Positions 1 through 9,094 are shown, numbered from the stretch's first letter. The stretch: 14,969 nt of DNA from Betaproteobacteria bacterium (GCA_018969885.1 JAGWXN010000048.1:1-14969); one strand, 5' to 3'. The notes: generated from the letters alone by a model not told the origin. A program made the numbers and translations.

Positions 1-74
1 CCAAGGAAATCGAGCTCAAGGACAAGCTGCAGAACATGGGCGCGCAGATGGTCAAGGAAGTGGCTTCCAGGTAA
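1..74 (+). pseudogene. 3' remnant of a second groEL-like reading frame, cut by the window edge
   Basis: The frame beginning at base 3 reads [20 protein letters not shown] followed by ASR and a TAA stop at 72-74. It matches residues 58-80 of the intact GroEL encoded just downstream (bases 283-351), with 63 of 69 bases identical. Five of the six differences fall in three neighbouring codons or at third positions, and the LQ for FE change is the form common in other Burkholderiales GroELs. So this is not an exact copy of the downstream gene. Similarity ends abruptly at about base 70, and the frame stops three bases later, so no complete chaperonin can be made here. It could be a remnant of a paralogous groEL, a recombination scar, or a chimeric join if base 1 is a contig end. 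The homology is certain; the origin is not. Confidence 0.75.
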
Positions 75-1760
<1,686 letters not shown>

Positions 1761-1817
1761 TCCAGCCTGCTCAGGTGAGGCGCGGCGCGCACGTGCCACG
1801 CTTCACCGAGTCGTGCG

Positions 1818-1852
1818 ATCCCCGCGTGACGAGAGTCCGCGGGGATTTTTTT
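1818..1852 (+). terminator. Intrinsic terminator after groL
   Basis: A perfect 9-bp stem (ATCCCCGCG at 1818-1826 pairing with CGCGGGGAT at 1838-1846) with an 11-nt loop runs directly into seven T residues (1846-1852). This is a textbook Rho-independent terminator, 58 nt after the groL stop. It separates the chaperonin transcript from the thioesterase-serC operon. Confidence 0.93.
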
Positions 1853-1900
1853 CGGTACGATCGCGGGTTCCCCGCAACCGTCACCCAGGTCTTCCACGCA

Positions 1901-2344
1901 ATGTCCGATTCCGCGCACTTCGACGACTTCGACCGTGTCTGGTCCCAGCGAGATCTTTCCCGCGCAATCGGATGGAAGCGACTGAAGTCATGGGACAGCA
2001 GCGCCCGCACGCTTCGGGCCATCTTCGAAGCACGCCCAGAGTTCTGCCACTCTGGCGGCACCATCGCACAGGGCGGCTTCATCACAGCGTGGCTCGACGC
2101 ATCCATGGCGCAGGCCACCATGCGTGACACGCAGTTCGAGAGCAATATCGCCACCCTCGAACTCAAGGTGTCGTTCCTCAAGGCGGTTCCGCCAGGTGAA
2201 GTGCTTGCTGAGGGACGCGTACTCCGGCGTGGCAAGCGCGTGGTGTTTCTCGAAGCAAGTCTGTTCAATCTGGACGGCACTGAGCTCCTCGCCACGGCCA
2301 CCTCCACCGGACTGATCGTTCCGCTGGTTCTCGACAAGGAGTGA
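1901..2344 (+). CDS. PaaI-family hotdog-fold thioesterase
   Basis: The predicted 147-residue protein fits the single-domain hotdog thioesterases that hydrolyse acyl-CoA or aryl-CoA thioesters in the cytoplasm. The key segment is SGGTIAQGGFITAWLDASM (51-69). It has the GG...QGG turn and an Asp (D66) on the central hot-dog helix where this family keeps its catalytic acid. The following strands (ATLELKVSFLKAV, VLAEGRVLRRGKRVVFLEA) are typical of the fold. The frame is open further upstream to 1775, but that extension would run through the groL terminator, so the ATG at 1901 is chosen although its ribosome site is poor. Its stop overlaps the ribosome binding site of serC, showing translational coupling. 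The substrate cannot be inferred from the sequence. Confidence 0.85.
   Translation: MSDSAHFDDFDRVWSQRDLSRAIGWKRLKSWDSSARTLRAIFEARPEFCHSGGTIAQGGFITAWLDASMAQATMRDTQFESNIATLELKVSFLKAVPPGEVLAEGRVLRRGKRVVFLEASLFNLDGTELLATATSTGLIVPLVLDKE
2336..2341 (+). promoter_or_regulatory. Ribosome binding site deciding the GTG start of serC
   Basis: AAGGAG sits inside the last codons of the thioesterase gene, 7 nt before GTG at 2349. It supports the non-ATG start and coupled translation of the two genes. Confidence 0.8.
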
Positions 2345-2348
2345 TCCG

Positions 2349-3431
2349 GTGAAGCGCGCACTCAACTTCAGTTCCGGCCCCGCGATGCTGCCGGCAGACG
2401 TGCTCAGGCAGGTCGCCGCCGAGATGCTCGACTGGCAGGGCAGCGGCATGTCGGTGATGGAGATGAGCCATCGCGGCGAGCACTTCATGCGCATTCATGC
2501 TGAGGCGCAGCAGGACCTGCGCGACCTGATGGGGATCCCGCCCAACTATCGGGTGCTGTTTCTCCAGGGCGGTGCCACATTGCAGTTCACGATCGTGCCG
2601 ATGAACCTGCTCGGCCTTACCGGACACGCCGACTATGTGACCACCGGCGAATGGTCGCGAAAGGCACTGCGCGAAGCTAAGCGCTATGGCGATGCACGCG
2701 AAATCGCAAGCGACGAACCCAACGGTTTTCGCACGATCCCGTCACCGGACAGTTGGACGCGTTCAACGAATGCTGGCTACCTGCATCTCTGCTCGAACGA
2801 AACCATAGGCGGTGTCGAGTTTCACACGCTACCCGACACGGGCGGCACACCGCTCGTCGCCGACATGTCATCCACCATCCTGTCGCGGCCCATCGACGTG
2901 TCCCGCTACGGGCTGATCTACGCCGGCGCACAGAAAAACATTGGTCCTGCCGGCCTCACCATTGTGATCGTTCGCGAGGACCTCCTCGGCCATGCGCTCC
3001 CCGGTACGCCCGCGCTCCTCGATCTGGGCGCACAGGCCGATGCCGACTCCATGATCAACACGCCCTCCACGTTCAGCATTTATGTGGCCGGCCTCGTGTT
3101 CCAGTGGCTCAAGCGCCAAGGCGGGGTCGCGGCCATCGAAAAGCAGAACATCGCGAAGGCCCGCCTGCTCTACGAGTGTATCGATCAAAGTCGTCTCTAT
3201 GTGAACCGTATCGATCCTGCTGTGCGTTCGCGGATGAATATCCCGTTTCAGCTCGCGCGCCCGGAACTCGACAAGGCGTTTCTCGAGGGCGCTGAGGGTG
3301 CCGGCATGGAGCAGCTCAAAGGTCACCGTACCGTGGGCGGCATGCGCGCCTCCATCTACAACGCGATGTCCATCGAAGGCGTGCAGGCACTAGTCAATTA
3401 CATGCGGCAATTCGAGCGGGAGCACGCATGA
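2349..3431 (+). CDS. serC: Phosphoserine aminotransferase SerC
   Basis: This is a PLP-dependent class V aminotransferase that interconverts 3-phosphohydroxypyruvate and O-phosphoserine in serine synthesis, and also acts in the vitamin B6 route. At 360 residues it has normal length. It starts with the family hallmark NFSSGPAMLP (6-15), followed by SGMSVMEMSHR (32-42). It carries the cofactor loop GGATLQF (74-80), the PLP-ring Asp at D172 in ADMSST, and the Schiff-base lysine K196 in YAGAQKNIGPAG. Near the C-terminus are the GHRTVGGMRASIYNA elements. GTG is used as start, supported by an upstream AAGGAG. The gene lies 4 nt after a thioesterase and overlaps the next gene by ATGA. In many Burkholderiales serC sits instead in a gyrA-serC-pheA-aroA type cluster, so this context is unusual. 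Confidence 0.97.
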   Translation: MKRALNFSSGPAMLPADVLRQVAAEMLDWQGSGMSVMEMSHRGEHFMRIHAEAQQDLRDLMGIPPNYRVLFLQGGATLQFTIVPMNLLGLTGHADYVTTGEWSRKALREAKRYGDAREIASDEPNGFRTIPSPDSWTRSTNAGYLHLCSNETIGGVEFHTLPDTGGTPLVADMSSTILSRPIDVSRYGLIYAGAQKNIGPAGLTIVIVREDLLGHALPGTPALLDLGAQADADSMINTPSTFSIYVAGLVFQWLKRQGGVAAIEKQNIAKARLLYECIDQSRLYVNRIDPAVRSRMNIPFQLARPELDKAFLEGAEGAGMEQLKGHRTVGGMRASIYNAMSIEGVQALVNYMRQFEREHA

Positions 3432-4150
3432 CCGACGCGCTGCTTCATTTTTCCGGTCTGCCTGGGTCGCTCGATGCAGGCATGCGCGACGCGCTCCTCG
3501 CGCCCACCGATCTCCTCGATTACCGACACCCCGCCGTGCAGGACTTCGTGCGCAGCGCGGGCGCAGATCGCGGCTCGCCCATTGAGCGCGCCGTCGCCCT
3601 CTTCTACGCCGCCCGCGACCGTATTCGCTACGACCCCTACCGCATCAGCGCAGCCGCTGCCGACTACCGAGCAAGCAGCGTTGCGCTCGCCGGCCATGGC
3701 TGGTGCGTGCCAAAGGCCTCGCTCCTCGCGGCCTGCGCACGCGCAGTCGGCATCCCTGCTGCCATCGGTCTGGCCGATGTCGCCAACCACCTGAACACCG
3801 AAAAGCTTCGCGCGCGCATGGGCGGCACCGACGTGTTCTATGACCACGGCTATGTGGCCATGCTGCTTTCTGATCGCTGGGTCAAGGCCGTGCCCGCATT
3901 CAACATCGAACTCTGCCAGCGGTTCGGTGTGAGCCCTACCGAATTCGATGGCCGCAGCGACGCGCTCTACCAGGAATACAACGCCCGCGGCGAGCTGCAC
4001 ATGAGCTATCTCGCCGACCACGGCTGCTGGAGCGACTTGCCGCTCGACAAGGTGTTCGCTGATTTCGCTCAGCACTACCCCGGTGCCATGTTTGCTCAGG
4101 GCACGGTCGCTGAGCCCTCACGCTTTGAGGATGAGCGGCCGTTGGGTTGA
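3428..4150 (+). CDS. Transglutaminase-like (papain-fold) protein of unknown function
   Basis: The 240-residue protein shows the transglutaminase-like core. A helical lead-in (ERAVALFYAARDRIRYDPY, 53-71) precedes the catalytic-type cysteine C93 in GHGWCVPKASLLAACARAVGIPA and a histidine H140 in FYDHGYVAML. The strand that usually supplies the catalytic Asp reads WVKAVPAFNIELC (151-163), so the canonical D-P is V-P and the acid must come from elsewhere or be missing. There is no signal peptide or membrane segment, so it is predicted cytoplasmic. The ATGA overlap with serC implies translational coupling. Related proteins are annotated only as transglutaminase-like, and the substrate (peptide hydrolysis, amide exchange or other) is not known. 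The 3' end overlaps the convergent phosphoribosyltransferase gene by 55 bp. Confidence 0.85.
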   Translation: MTDALLHFSGLPGSLDAGMRDALLAPTDLLDYRHPAVQDFVRSAGADRGSPIERAVALFYAARDRIRYDPYRISAAAADYRASSVALAGHGWCVPKASLLAACARAVGIPAAIGLADVANHLNTEKLRARMGGTDVFYDHGYVAMLLSDRWVKAVPAFNIELCQRFGVSPTEFDGRSDALYQEYNARGELHMSYLADHGCWSDLPLDKVFADFAQHYPGAMFAQGTVAEPSRFEDERPLG

Positions 4151-4821
4151 GCGGCGAGCGCTGCCAGCACCTCCTCGTCAGTCACCTGAGGAAAACGCAG
4201 ATAAAACTGCGAGATTGAAAAAAGCATGCGGCTGCGTCTGGGGCACACAATCTCGTCAGCGAGATCGGTCAGCGCTGCGAGCGACTCCAACTCTGCGATG
4301 GGTACCGCACAGACAAGCCGGGCGGGCCTGCGCCGTCGGACCCAGCCCAGCGCCGCGCGCATCGTGGCGCCGGTGGCAAGCCCGTCATCGACCACGATCA
4401 CGCAGCGCGCCTCGAGGTTTTGCGCTGGCCGCACGGCGCGATAACGCTGAAACCGCTCCGTGAGGCGAGCGCGCTGCCGCTTGGTCTCCTCCGATAGCCA
4501 TGCGGCATCGGCCAATGATTCGAGCCCGGGCATCTGAACCACCACGCCGTCACCGTCGACGGCGCCGATCGCGAACTCGGGCTGGCCAGGCGCGCCCAGC
4601 TTACGCACCGGCACGAGATCCAGCGCTGCGTCGAGACGCTCGGCGAGTCGCACGCCCATCGGAACCGCACCGCGAGGAATAGCCAGCACAAGCGCGTCCC
4701 GGCCCTTGAGATGCGCGAGCGCGGCCGAGAGCACCTCGGCTGCTTCAATCCGGTCGGCATAGGGAGCACATGCTTCGTCATCGGGCATTGCCGAATCGCC
4801 GGGTTTGCTGGCTCTGGTCAT
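4096..4821 (-). CDS. Phosphoribosyltransferase-family protein (COG1926 type)
   Basis: The 241-residue protein belongs to the type I phosphoribosyltransferase fold. It has the stand-alone COG1926 pattern: DRIEAAEVLSAAL (23-35), ALVLAIPRGAVPMGVRLAE (43-61), the VRKLGAPGQPEFAIGAV segment (72-88), and the PRPP-binding loop VIVVDDGLATGATM (141-154). It ends with the family's SQFYLRFPQVTDEEV stretch (204-218). No base-specific hood typical of named purine or pyrimidine enzymes is recognised, so the acceptor substrate is unknown. The ATG at 4821 is preceded by AGAGAGGG (complement of 4829-4836); a second in-frame ATG at 4788 is possible. The last 18 codons overlap the end of the opposing transglutaminase-like gene. 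Relatives of this family are sometimes fused or adjacent to dienelactone-hydrolase-like proteins; one lies 1.7 kb away here. Confidence 0.88.
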   Translation of the reverse strand: MTRASKPGDSAMPDDEACAPYADRIEAAEVLSAALAHLKGRDALVLAIPRGAVPMGVRLAERLDAALDLVPVRKLGAPGQPEFAIGAVDGDGVVVQMPGLESLADAAWLSEETKRQRARLTERFQRYRAVRPAQNLEARCVIVVDDGLATGATMRAALGWVRRRRPARLVCAVPIAELESLAALTDLADEIVCPRRSRMLFSISQFYLRFPQVTDEEVLAALAAQPNGRSSSKREGSATVP

Positions 4822-4842
4822 GCTTACGCCCTCTCTTAGACA

Positions 4843-4902
4843 TGATCAGTATCGCGATCAGGCTCGGCATGCGTACCCCGTCAGATCAAGCGGATGATCC
4901 GC
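4843..4902. promoter_or_regulatory. Short inverted repeats in the divergent promoter region
   Basis: The 145-nt gap between the minus-strand phosphoribosyltransferase (start 4821) and the plus-strand PaaK-like gene holds two inverted repeats. One is TGATC/GATCA (4843-4847 and 4856-4860). The other is a perfect 13-nt palindrome, GCGGATGATCCGC (4890-4902). They could be operator sites for divergent transcription, but this is inference. No good -35/-10 pair was recognised here. Confidence 0.25.
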
Positions 4903-4966
4903 GCTCGTTCGCCTCACTGCCGAGAATCAAGCTCGCGGCGTGTTGCCATCGATACAGTCGTTGCCG

Positions 4967-6382
4967 ATGAACCTCTTCACAATGTTCGACGTCGGCGCGG
5001 CCTGGCGCTGGGGCTCGTTCGTTCCCCCCGTCGTGGCGGCCACTTACGCCTCACCGGCCGTGGTGTCCCAGCTTGCGGGCCTGCGCTGCCGCGACCTGAT
5101 CCGCCATGCCCGCGCGAAATCCAGGTTCTACGCCGGACGCTTCAAGCATCTTCCGGTCGACGCCCCGCTCACTGAACACCCCAGCGTGAGCCGCGCCGAA
5201 TTGATGGCGCATTTCGATGACTGGGTGACCGATCCAGCAATCCGGTTTGCCGATGTGAATGCCTTCATCGCTGACCCCAACCGTTGCGGCGAGGCTTTCC
5301 TGGGACGCTACGCAGTCTGGACCAGTTCAGGAACCACCGGGGTGCCAGGCGTTTATGTGAGCGACCCGGATACGCTCGCCATTCACGAGGCGCTCCTCAC
5401 CACCCGGACCGAGGGCGCGAGCGGCGCCGTCTCACTCTGGCGGCTGATGATGGGGGGCGGTCGGCTCGCGCTGATTGCCGCGCAGGACGGTCACTTCGCG
5501 GGCATCACGACCTGGGAGCGCGCCCGTCGCGCATCGCCCTGGCTCAACGTCCGGTCTCGCGCGTTTCCTGTCACCGCACGGATCGAGGAACTGGTGGCGG
5601 CGCTAAACGACTGGCAACCCGCCTTGCTCGCAAGCTACCCCTCAATGCTATCGGTGATGGCAGATGAACGGGAGGCTGGACGGCTCACGATTAAACCCAC
5701 AGCGCTCTGGAGCGGCGGCGAGGAACTGCCCCGGTTCGAACGGGAGCGACTCTCGCAATCGTTCGCCTGCCCTGTGCATGAGGAATACGCCGCCTCGGAA
5801 TGTATGAACATCGCGTTCAGCTGTAGCGAAGGATCCCTCCATCTGCACGCTGACTGGGTGATCCTTGAACCCGTCGATGAGCGGGGGCACATTCTTCCAC
5901 CCGGCCAACCGTCGGCCAGTACCCTGCTCACCAACCTCGCAAACCATGTGCAGCCCCTCATCCGCTACCAGCTGGGCGATAGCATTACCTTCCTCACCGA
6001 TCCCTGCGAATGCGGCTGCCCCCTCCCGCGGCTACGTGTGGAGGGTCGAAAGGATGATGTGCTGAAGCTGCCAGCCGGTCACGGCATGACAATTAGGATT
6101 GTCCCGCTTGCGATTGAGAGCGTGCTTGAAGACCGCGCGGGCATTCATCAGTTCCAGCTTCGCCAGAGCGGCCCGCACGGGCTGACGGTCCGGTTCAACC
6201 CGCCCACCGGGCTCACCCAGCGCGAGGCCTGGCCACGGGTCGAGCACTGCCTGCGCGAATTTCTCGATCACCAGGGGGCTCGCTCGACCGCGATTTCGCT
6301 GGACCCCGCTCCGCCGCAAGCCGATCCGGTGAGCGGCAAGCTCCGAAGGATCTGCGGCGCGGGCGCCTCCCCCCGGGCTTGA
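4967..6382 (+). CDS. PaaK/CapK-like adenylate-forming enzyme (phenylacetate-CoA ligase family)
   Basis: The 471-residue protein is an AMP-binding enzyme of the phenylacetate-CoA ligase / coenzyme F390 synthetase type, which activates a carboxylate with ATP. The phosphate-binding loop is TSSGTTGVPG (119-128). The adenine-side motif is EEYAASECM (272-280), the RYQLGD motif occupies 333-338, and the hinge-like GRKDD is at 360-364 before the small C-terminal domain. A Cys cluster CECGC (347-351) matches the metal-binding loop of PaaK relatives. The carboxylic substrate is unknown, and there is no paa catabolic cluster alongside. The start is uncertain: GTG at 4940, ATG at 4967 and ATG at 4982 are all in frame and none has a clear ribosome site. 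The gene is divergent from the phosphoribosyltransferase. Confidence 0.85.
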   Translation: MNLFTMFDVGAAWRWGSFVPPVVAATYASPAVVSQLAGLRCRDLIRHARAKSRFYAGRFKHLPVDAPLTEHPSVSRAELMAHFDDWVTDPAIRFADVNAFIADPNRCGEAFLGRYAVWTSSGTTGVPGVYVSDPDTLAIHEALLTTRTEGASGAVSLWRLMMGGGRLALIAAQDGHFAGITTWERARRASPWLNVRSRAFPVTARIEELVAALNDWQPALLASYPSMLSVMADEREAGRLTIKPTALWSGGEELPRFERERLSQSFACPVHEEYAASECMNIAFSCSEGSLHLHADWVILEPVDERGHILPPGQPSASTLLTNLANHVQPLIRYQLGDSITFLTDPCECGCPLPRLRVEGRKDDVLKLPAGHGMTIRIVPLAIESVLEDRAGIHQFQLRQSGPHGLTVRFNPPTGLTQREAWPRVEHCLREFLDHQGARSTAISLDPAPPQADPVSGKLRRICGAGASPRA

Positions 6383-6396
6383 GACGCAGCGTAGAC

Positions 6397-6417
6397 GCCC
6401 CGGTGCGACGCCGGGGC
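6397..6417 (+). terminator. Possible hairpin terminator after the PaaK-like gene
   Basis: GCCCCGG (6397-6403) pairs perfectly with CCGGGGC (6411-6417) around a 7-nt loop, 14 nt after the stop codon. There is no T-run behind it, so it may be a weak terminator or only an mRNA-stabilising hairpin. Beyond it, up to the ribosome site at 6551, I see no gene and no convincing promoter. Confidence 0.35.
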
Positions 6418-6561
6418 TCGTGTGCATTTCATCAGCGCAGCCAGGGGCGAGACCGGACACTGCTCGTACCGCATTATCATTGGGTCGAGCGGTTGCCTTC
6501 ACCGGCACATCCGCCATCCCCAGGCGCGCTCCACGCGCCCCTTTTCGACCAGGAGACGATG

Positions 6562-7239
6562 ATGGGTTCGATGATTGATTTCGACCGCGCCGACGGCAAG
6601 GGCAAGGCGCGCGGCTACCTCGCCACCAGCACCCGCGCAGGCGCGCCGGGTGTGGTGGTCATTCAGGAGTGGTGGGGTCTGCAGGACCAGATCAAGGGCG
6701 TCTGCGATCGGCTGGCTGCTGAGGGCTATCACGCGCTGGCGCCCGATCTCTACAACGGGGTGGCCGTGCCTTATCACGACCCCGATGCCGCCAACAAGCA
6801 AATGACCTCGCTCAATTTCATTGATGCCACCGACAACGCAGTACGGGGCGCGGTGCAGTATTTCAAAAAGCAGGGGCTCAAGGCGGGTCTGACCGGTTTC
6901 TGCATGGGCGGTGCGGTCACCATCATCGGGTCAGTGCGCATCCCTGAACTCGACGCGGGAGTCTGCTTTTACGGCATTCCGCCTGCGCAGGCGGCCGATC
7001 CAGCGCAGGTCCGGATTCCGCTTCAGGGACACTTTGCAAGTCGCGACGACTGGTGCACGCCGCAGGCCGTTGAAGCGTTTGAGGCCGCGGTCAAAGCCGC
7101 GGGCAAGCGCGTGGAATTTCACATGTACGAAGCCGACCACGGCTTCGTCAATGAACAGCGCGATGCGGTTCATGATGCGCCAAGCGCGAAGCTCGCCTGG
7201 GAACGCATGATGGGCTTCTGGAAGAAGCACCTGGGCTGA
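6562..7239 (+). CDS. Dienelactone hydrolase family protein
   Basis: This 225-residue protein is an alpha/beta hydrolase of the dienelactone hydrolase type, whose founding members open the lactone ring of dienelactone in chloroaromatic degradation. The complete Cys-Asp-His set is visible: C114 in GFCMGGA, D162 or D163 in SRDDWCTP, and H193 in ADHGFVNE. E36 in VIQEWWGL corresponds to the Glu that interacts with the nucleophile. A ribosome site AGGAGA (6551-6556) selects the start. ATGs at 6559 and 6562 are both in frame, and the second has better spacing. The frame is open upstream to 6379, but that part lacks homology and overlaps the previous gene. Many family members have no known substrate, so the founding reaction should not be assumed. 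It ends 32 nt before the convergent EamA gene. Confidence 0.92.
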   Translation: MGSMIDFDRADGKGKARGYLATSTRAGAPGVVVIQEWWGLQDQIKGVCDRLAAEGYHALAPDLYNGVAVPYHDPDAANKQMTSLNFIDATDNAVRGAVQYFKKQGLKAGLTGFCMGGAVTIIGSVRIPELDAGVCFYGIPPAQAADPAQVRIPLQGHFASRDDWCTPQAVEAFEAAVKAAGKRVEFHMYEADHGFVNEQRDAVHDAPSAKLAWERMMGFWKKHLG

Positions 7240-7271
7240 TTATTCGATCTCGGTGTGTGCGGGCGGGCGAC

Positions 7272-8177
7272 TCAGACCGCGCTGCCCCGCACACGCGTGG
7301 GCAGCAGCACCATGGCAATGGCAAACACCACACAGGCGAGTGCCGCGCCGTCCTGCCAGTGGAGCGGCTCGTTGAGCACCCAGGCGCCCGAAAACAGTCC
7401 GATGACCGGAATCATCAGAACCGACAGGCCGCTTGCCACTGGCGACAGCGTGGAGGCAAGCCGGAACCACAGCAACTGCGCAACGCCAAACACCACAAAG
7501 CTGTTGTAGAGGAGCGCAAACAGGGCGGGAGCGTTGATCGCCGCAGGCTGCCAGCGATCAAGTTCAGTGGCGAGCGCCAGCGCGCTGCAGACAACGAGCG
7601 CAAGCACCACCGACCAGAAGGTGATCACCTTGATCGATGCGGGCAGACGTCGCCGGCGAGTGAGGTGCGTGCCATAGGCCCAGGCGCCTGCCGCGCACAG
7701 CATGAGCGCCGTCCCACCCGGACTGCCGCTGATCGCAGAGAGTTCGCTCGCCATGAGAAGCGCCACACCGCCCGCCGCTGCGAGCACCCCGACCGCCAGG
7801 CGCAAACCGGGGCGTTCGCGGTAGAGGATCATGCCGAGCACCGCCGCCCAGATCGGCATGGTGTAGCCCAGAATGGCAGCGCGGCCCGAGGACAGCAGCG
7901 ACACTCCGTACATCACGCAGACGTACCAGATCACCAGGTTAAAGAGCGCGATGAACAGCATCTCGGCCCAGTGTTCGCGCGCGATTCGGATCGGTTCACC
8001 TGCCGCGCGGATCATCCACCAGAGCATCGGCAAGGCAAGTAGCATCGTGATCGACCGAAAGGTCATGGGCGCAATCACACTCACCCCGGTTTTCATGATC
8101 GGCCAGTTGATGCCCCAAAGAACGGTGAGCAGCACCAGCCCACCGAGTTCGCGCCCGGAGAGTCGATCCGTGCTCAT
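7272..8177 (-). CDS. EamA/DMT-superfamily transporter
   Basis: The 301-residue protein is an inner-membrane permease of the drug/metabolite transporter superfamily, with two EamA repeats of about five helices each. Hydrophobic segments are seen at about 12-28, 35-56, 71-91, 99-118, 126-144, 156-171, 183-204, 217-238, 245-268 and 276-293, giving ten helices. The glutamates at the end of each half (YRERPG, 119-124, and LNEPL, 269-273) mark the repeat pattern. Such proteins export or import amino acids and other small metabolites; the cargo cannot be told from sequence. The start ATG is preceded by AGGGGA (complement of 8182-8187). It is divergent from pyrF with a 68-nt shared promoter region and convergent with the dienelactone hydrolase gene. 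Confidence 0.93.
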   Translation of the reverse strand: MSTDRLSGRELGGLVLLTVLWGINWPIMKTGVSVIAPMTFRSITMLLALPMLWWMIRAAGEPIRIAREHWAEMLFIALFNLVIWYVCVMYGVSLLSSGRAAILGYTMPIWAAVLGMILYRERPGLRLAVGVLAAAGGVALLMASELSAISGSPGGTALMLCAAGAWAYGTHLTRRRRLPASIKVITFWSVVLALVVCSALALATELDRWQPAAINAPALFALLYNSFVVFGVAQLLWFRLASTLSPVASGLSVLMIPVIGLFSGAWVLNEPLHWQDGAALACVVFAIAMVLLPTRVRGSAV

Positions 8178-8203
8178 GCTTTCCCCTGGCTCAGCGCAGG
8201 GAC

Positions 8204-8209
8204 TAGAAT
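8204..8209 (+). promoter_or_regulatory. Candidate -10 element upstream of pyrF
   Basis: TAGAAT differs from TATAAT at one base and lies 36 nt before the pyrF ATG, in the 68-nt divergent gap with the EamA gene. The -35 side (TTCCCC around 8181) is poor, so this is a tentative call. Confidence 0.35.
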
Positions 8210-8245
8210 CGGACTCAGAACATTCTCCGGGAGACAGACGGCGTC

Positions 8246-9085
8246 ATGAATTTCTCATTGTCGCTCAGACAGGCGTGGGCACGCGCCGATTCAATGCTCT
8301 GCGTGGGCCTGGACCCGGATCCAGCGCGTATTCCCGCCGCGCTCGGGCATGGCCCCGAGGCGATTTTTAGCTTTTGCCGCGATATCGTTGACGCCACCGC
8401 CGCCTATGTCTGCGCATTCAAACCCCAGATCGCCTATTTCTCGGCGGTGCGCGCAGAACGCGAACTCGAGCGTCTGATCGAACACATTCATGCGCAGCAC
8501 CCCGGCATCCCGGTCATTCTCGATGCCAAACGGGGCGACATCGGCTCCACGGCCGAGCGCTATGCAATCGAGGCGTTCGAGCGCTACGGTGCCGACGCCG
8601 TCACCATCAACCCCTATATGGGGTTTGATTCCATCGAACCCTGGCTCGCCTGGGAAGGGCGCGGCGTGATCCTGCTTTGCCGCACTTCAAACCCTGGCGG
8701 TAGCGACCTGCAGGCGCTTGATGTCGGAGGCGAAGCACTCTACGAGCGAGTCGCTCGGCTGGCGGCCGGACCCTGGAATGCCAGCGGTCAGATCGGGCTG
8801 GTATTGGGTGCCACCTTTCCGGCTGAACTCGCCCGGGTACGTGCCATCGCGGGCAATTTGCCGATGCTGGTACCGGGCATCGGCGCGCAAGGCGGCGATG
8901 TGGCGGCCACCGTTGCGGCGGGAATCACCAATGATGGCTGGGGCATGGTGATCAACTCTTCACGGGCCATTCTGTACGCAGACCCAGGCGTCGGCTTCGC
9001 GCAGGCCGCAGCACAAGTCGCCGAACGCACGCGAAACGAGATCCGAGCTGCGCGCACGTCCGCATGGACCGCCCGCACAGGGTAA
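8246..9085 (+). CDS. pyrF: Orotidine 5'-phosphate decarboxylase PyrF (type 2)
   Basis: The enzyme decarboxylates OMP to UMP, the last step of de novo pyrimidine synthesis, in the cytoplasm. The 279-residue length and sequence fit the longer type 2 subfamily. It has [14 protein letters not shown] (17-30), a conserved FKPQIAYF (58-65), and the catalytic Asp-Lys-Asp network D93, K95 and D98 in [16 protein letters not shown]. Also present are the TINPYMG segment, the RTSNPGG phosphate-side loop and the [11 protein letters not shown] phosphate-binding loop. The start ATG at 8246 has GGGAG 12 nt upstream, a long spacing. The stop is followed after 9 nt by a response regulator gene whose ribosome site overlaps the stop, so pyrF appears to head an operon that also encodes a two-component system. 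Confidence 0.97.
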   Translation: MNFSLSLRQAWARADSMLCVGLDPDPARIPAALGHGPEAIFSFCRDIVDATAAYVCAFKPQIAYFSAVRAERELERLIEHIHAQHPGIPVILDAKRGDIGSTAERYAIEAFERYGADAVTINPYMGFDSIEPWLAWEGRGVILLCRTSNPGGSDLQALDVGGEALYERVARLAAGPWNASGQIGLVLGATFPAELARVRAIAGNLPMLVPGIGAQGGDVAATVAAGITNDGWGMVINSSRAILYADPGVGFAQAAAQVAERTRNEIRAARTSAWTARTG

Positions 9086-9089
9086 GGGG
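9084..9089 (+). promoter_or_regulatory. Ribosome binding site supporting the TTG start of the response regulator
   Basis: AAGGGG overlaps the pyrF stop codon and lies 5 nt before TTG at 9095. It favours that rare start over the alternative GTG at 9101, which would trim two residues from the first strand. Confidence 0.6.
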
Positions 9090-9094
9090 CATCC

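Noticed and set aside
1775..1900. N-terminal extension of the thioesterase to a GTG at 1775
   Set aside because: It would translate through the groL terminator hairpin and adds residues with no family similarity.
6379..6561. Upstream extension of the dienelactone hydrolase frame
   Set aside because: It overlaps the previous gene and lacks homology, while an excellent ribosome site sits directly before the ATG pair at 6559/6562.
7257..8042. 261-codon plus-strand frame opposite the EamA gene
   Set aside because: Its product is Arg/His/Gln-rich without any domain. The opposite strand encodes a clear ten-helix transporter.
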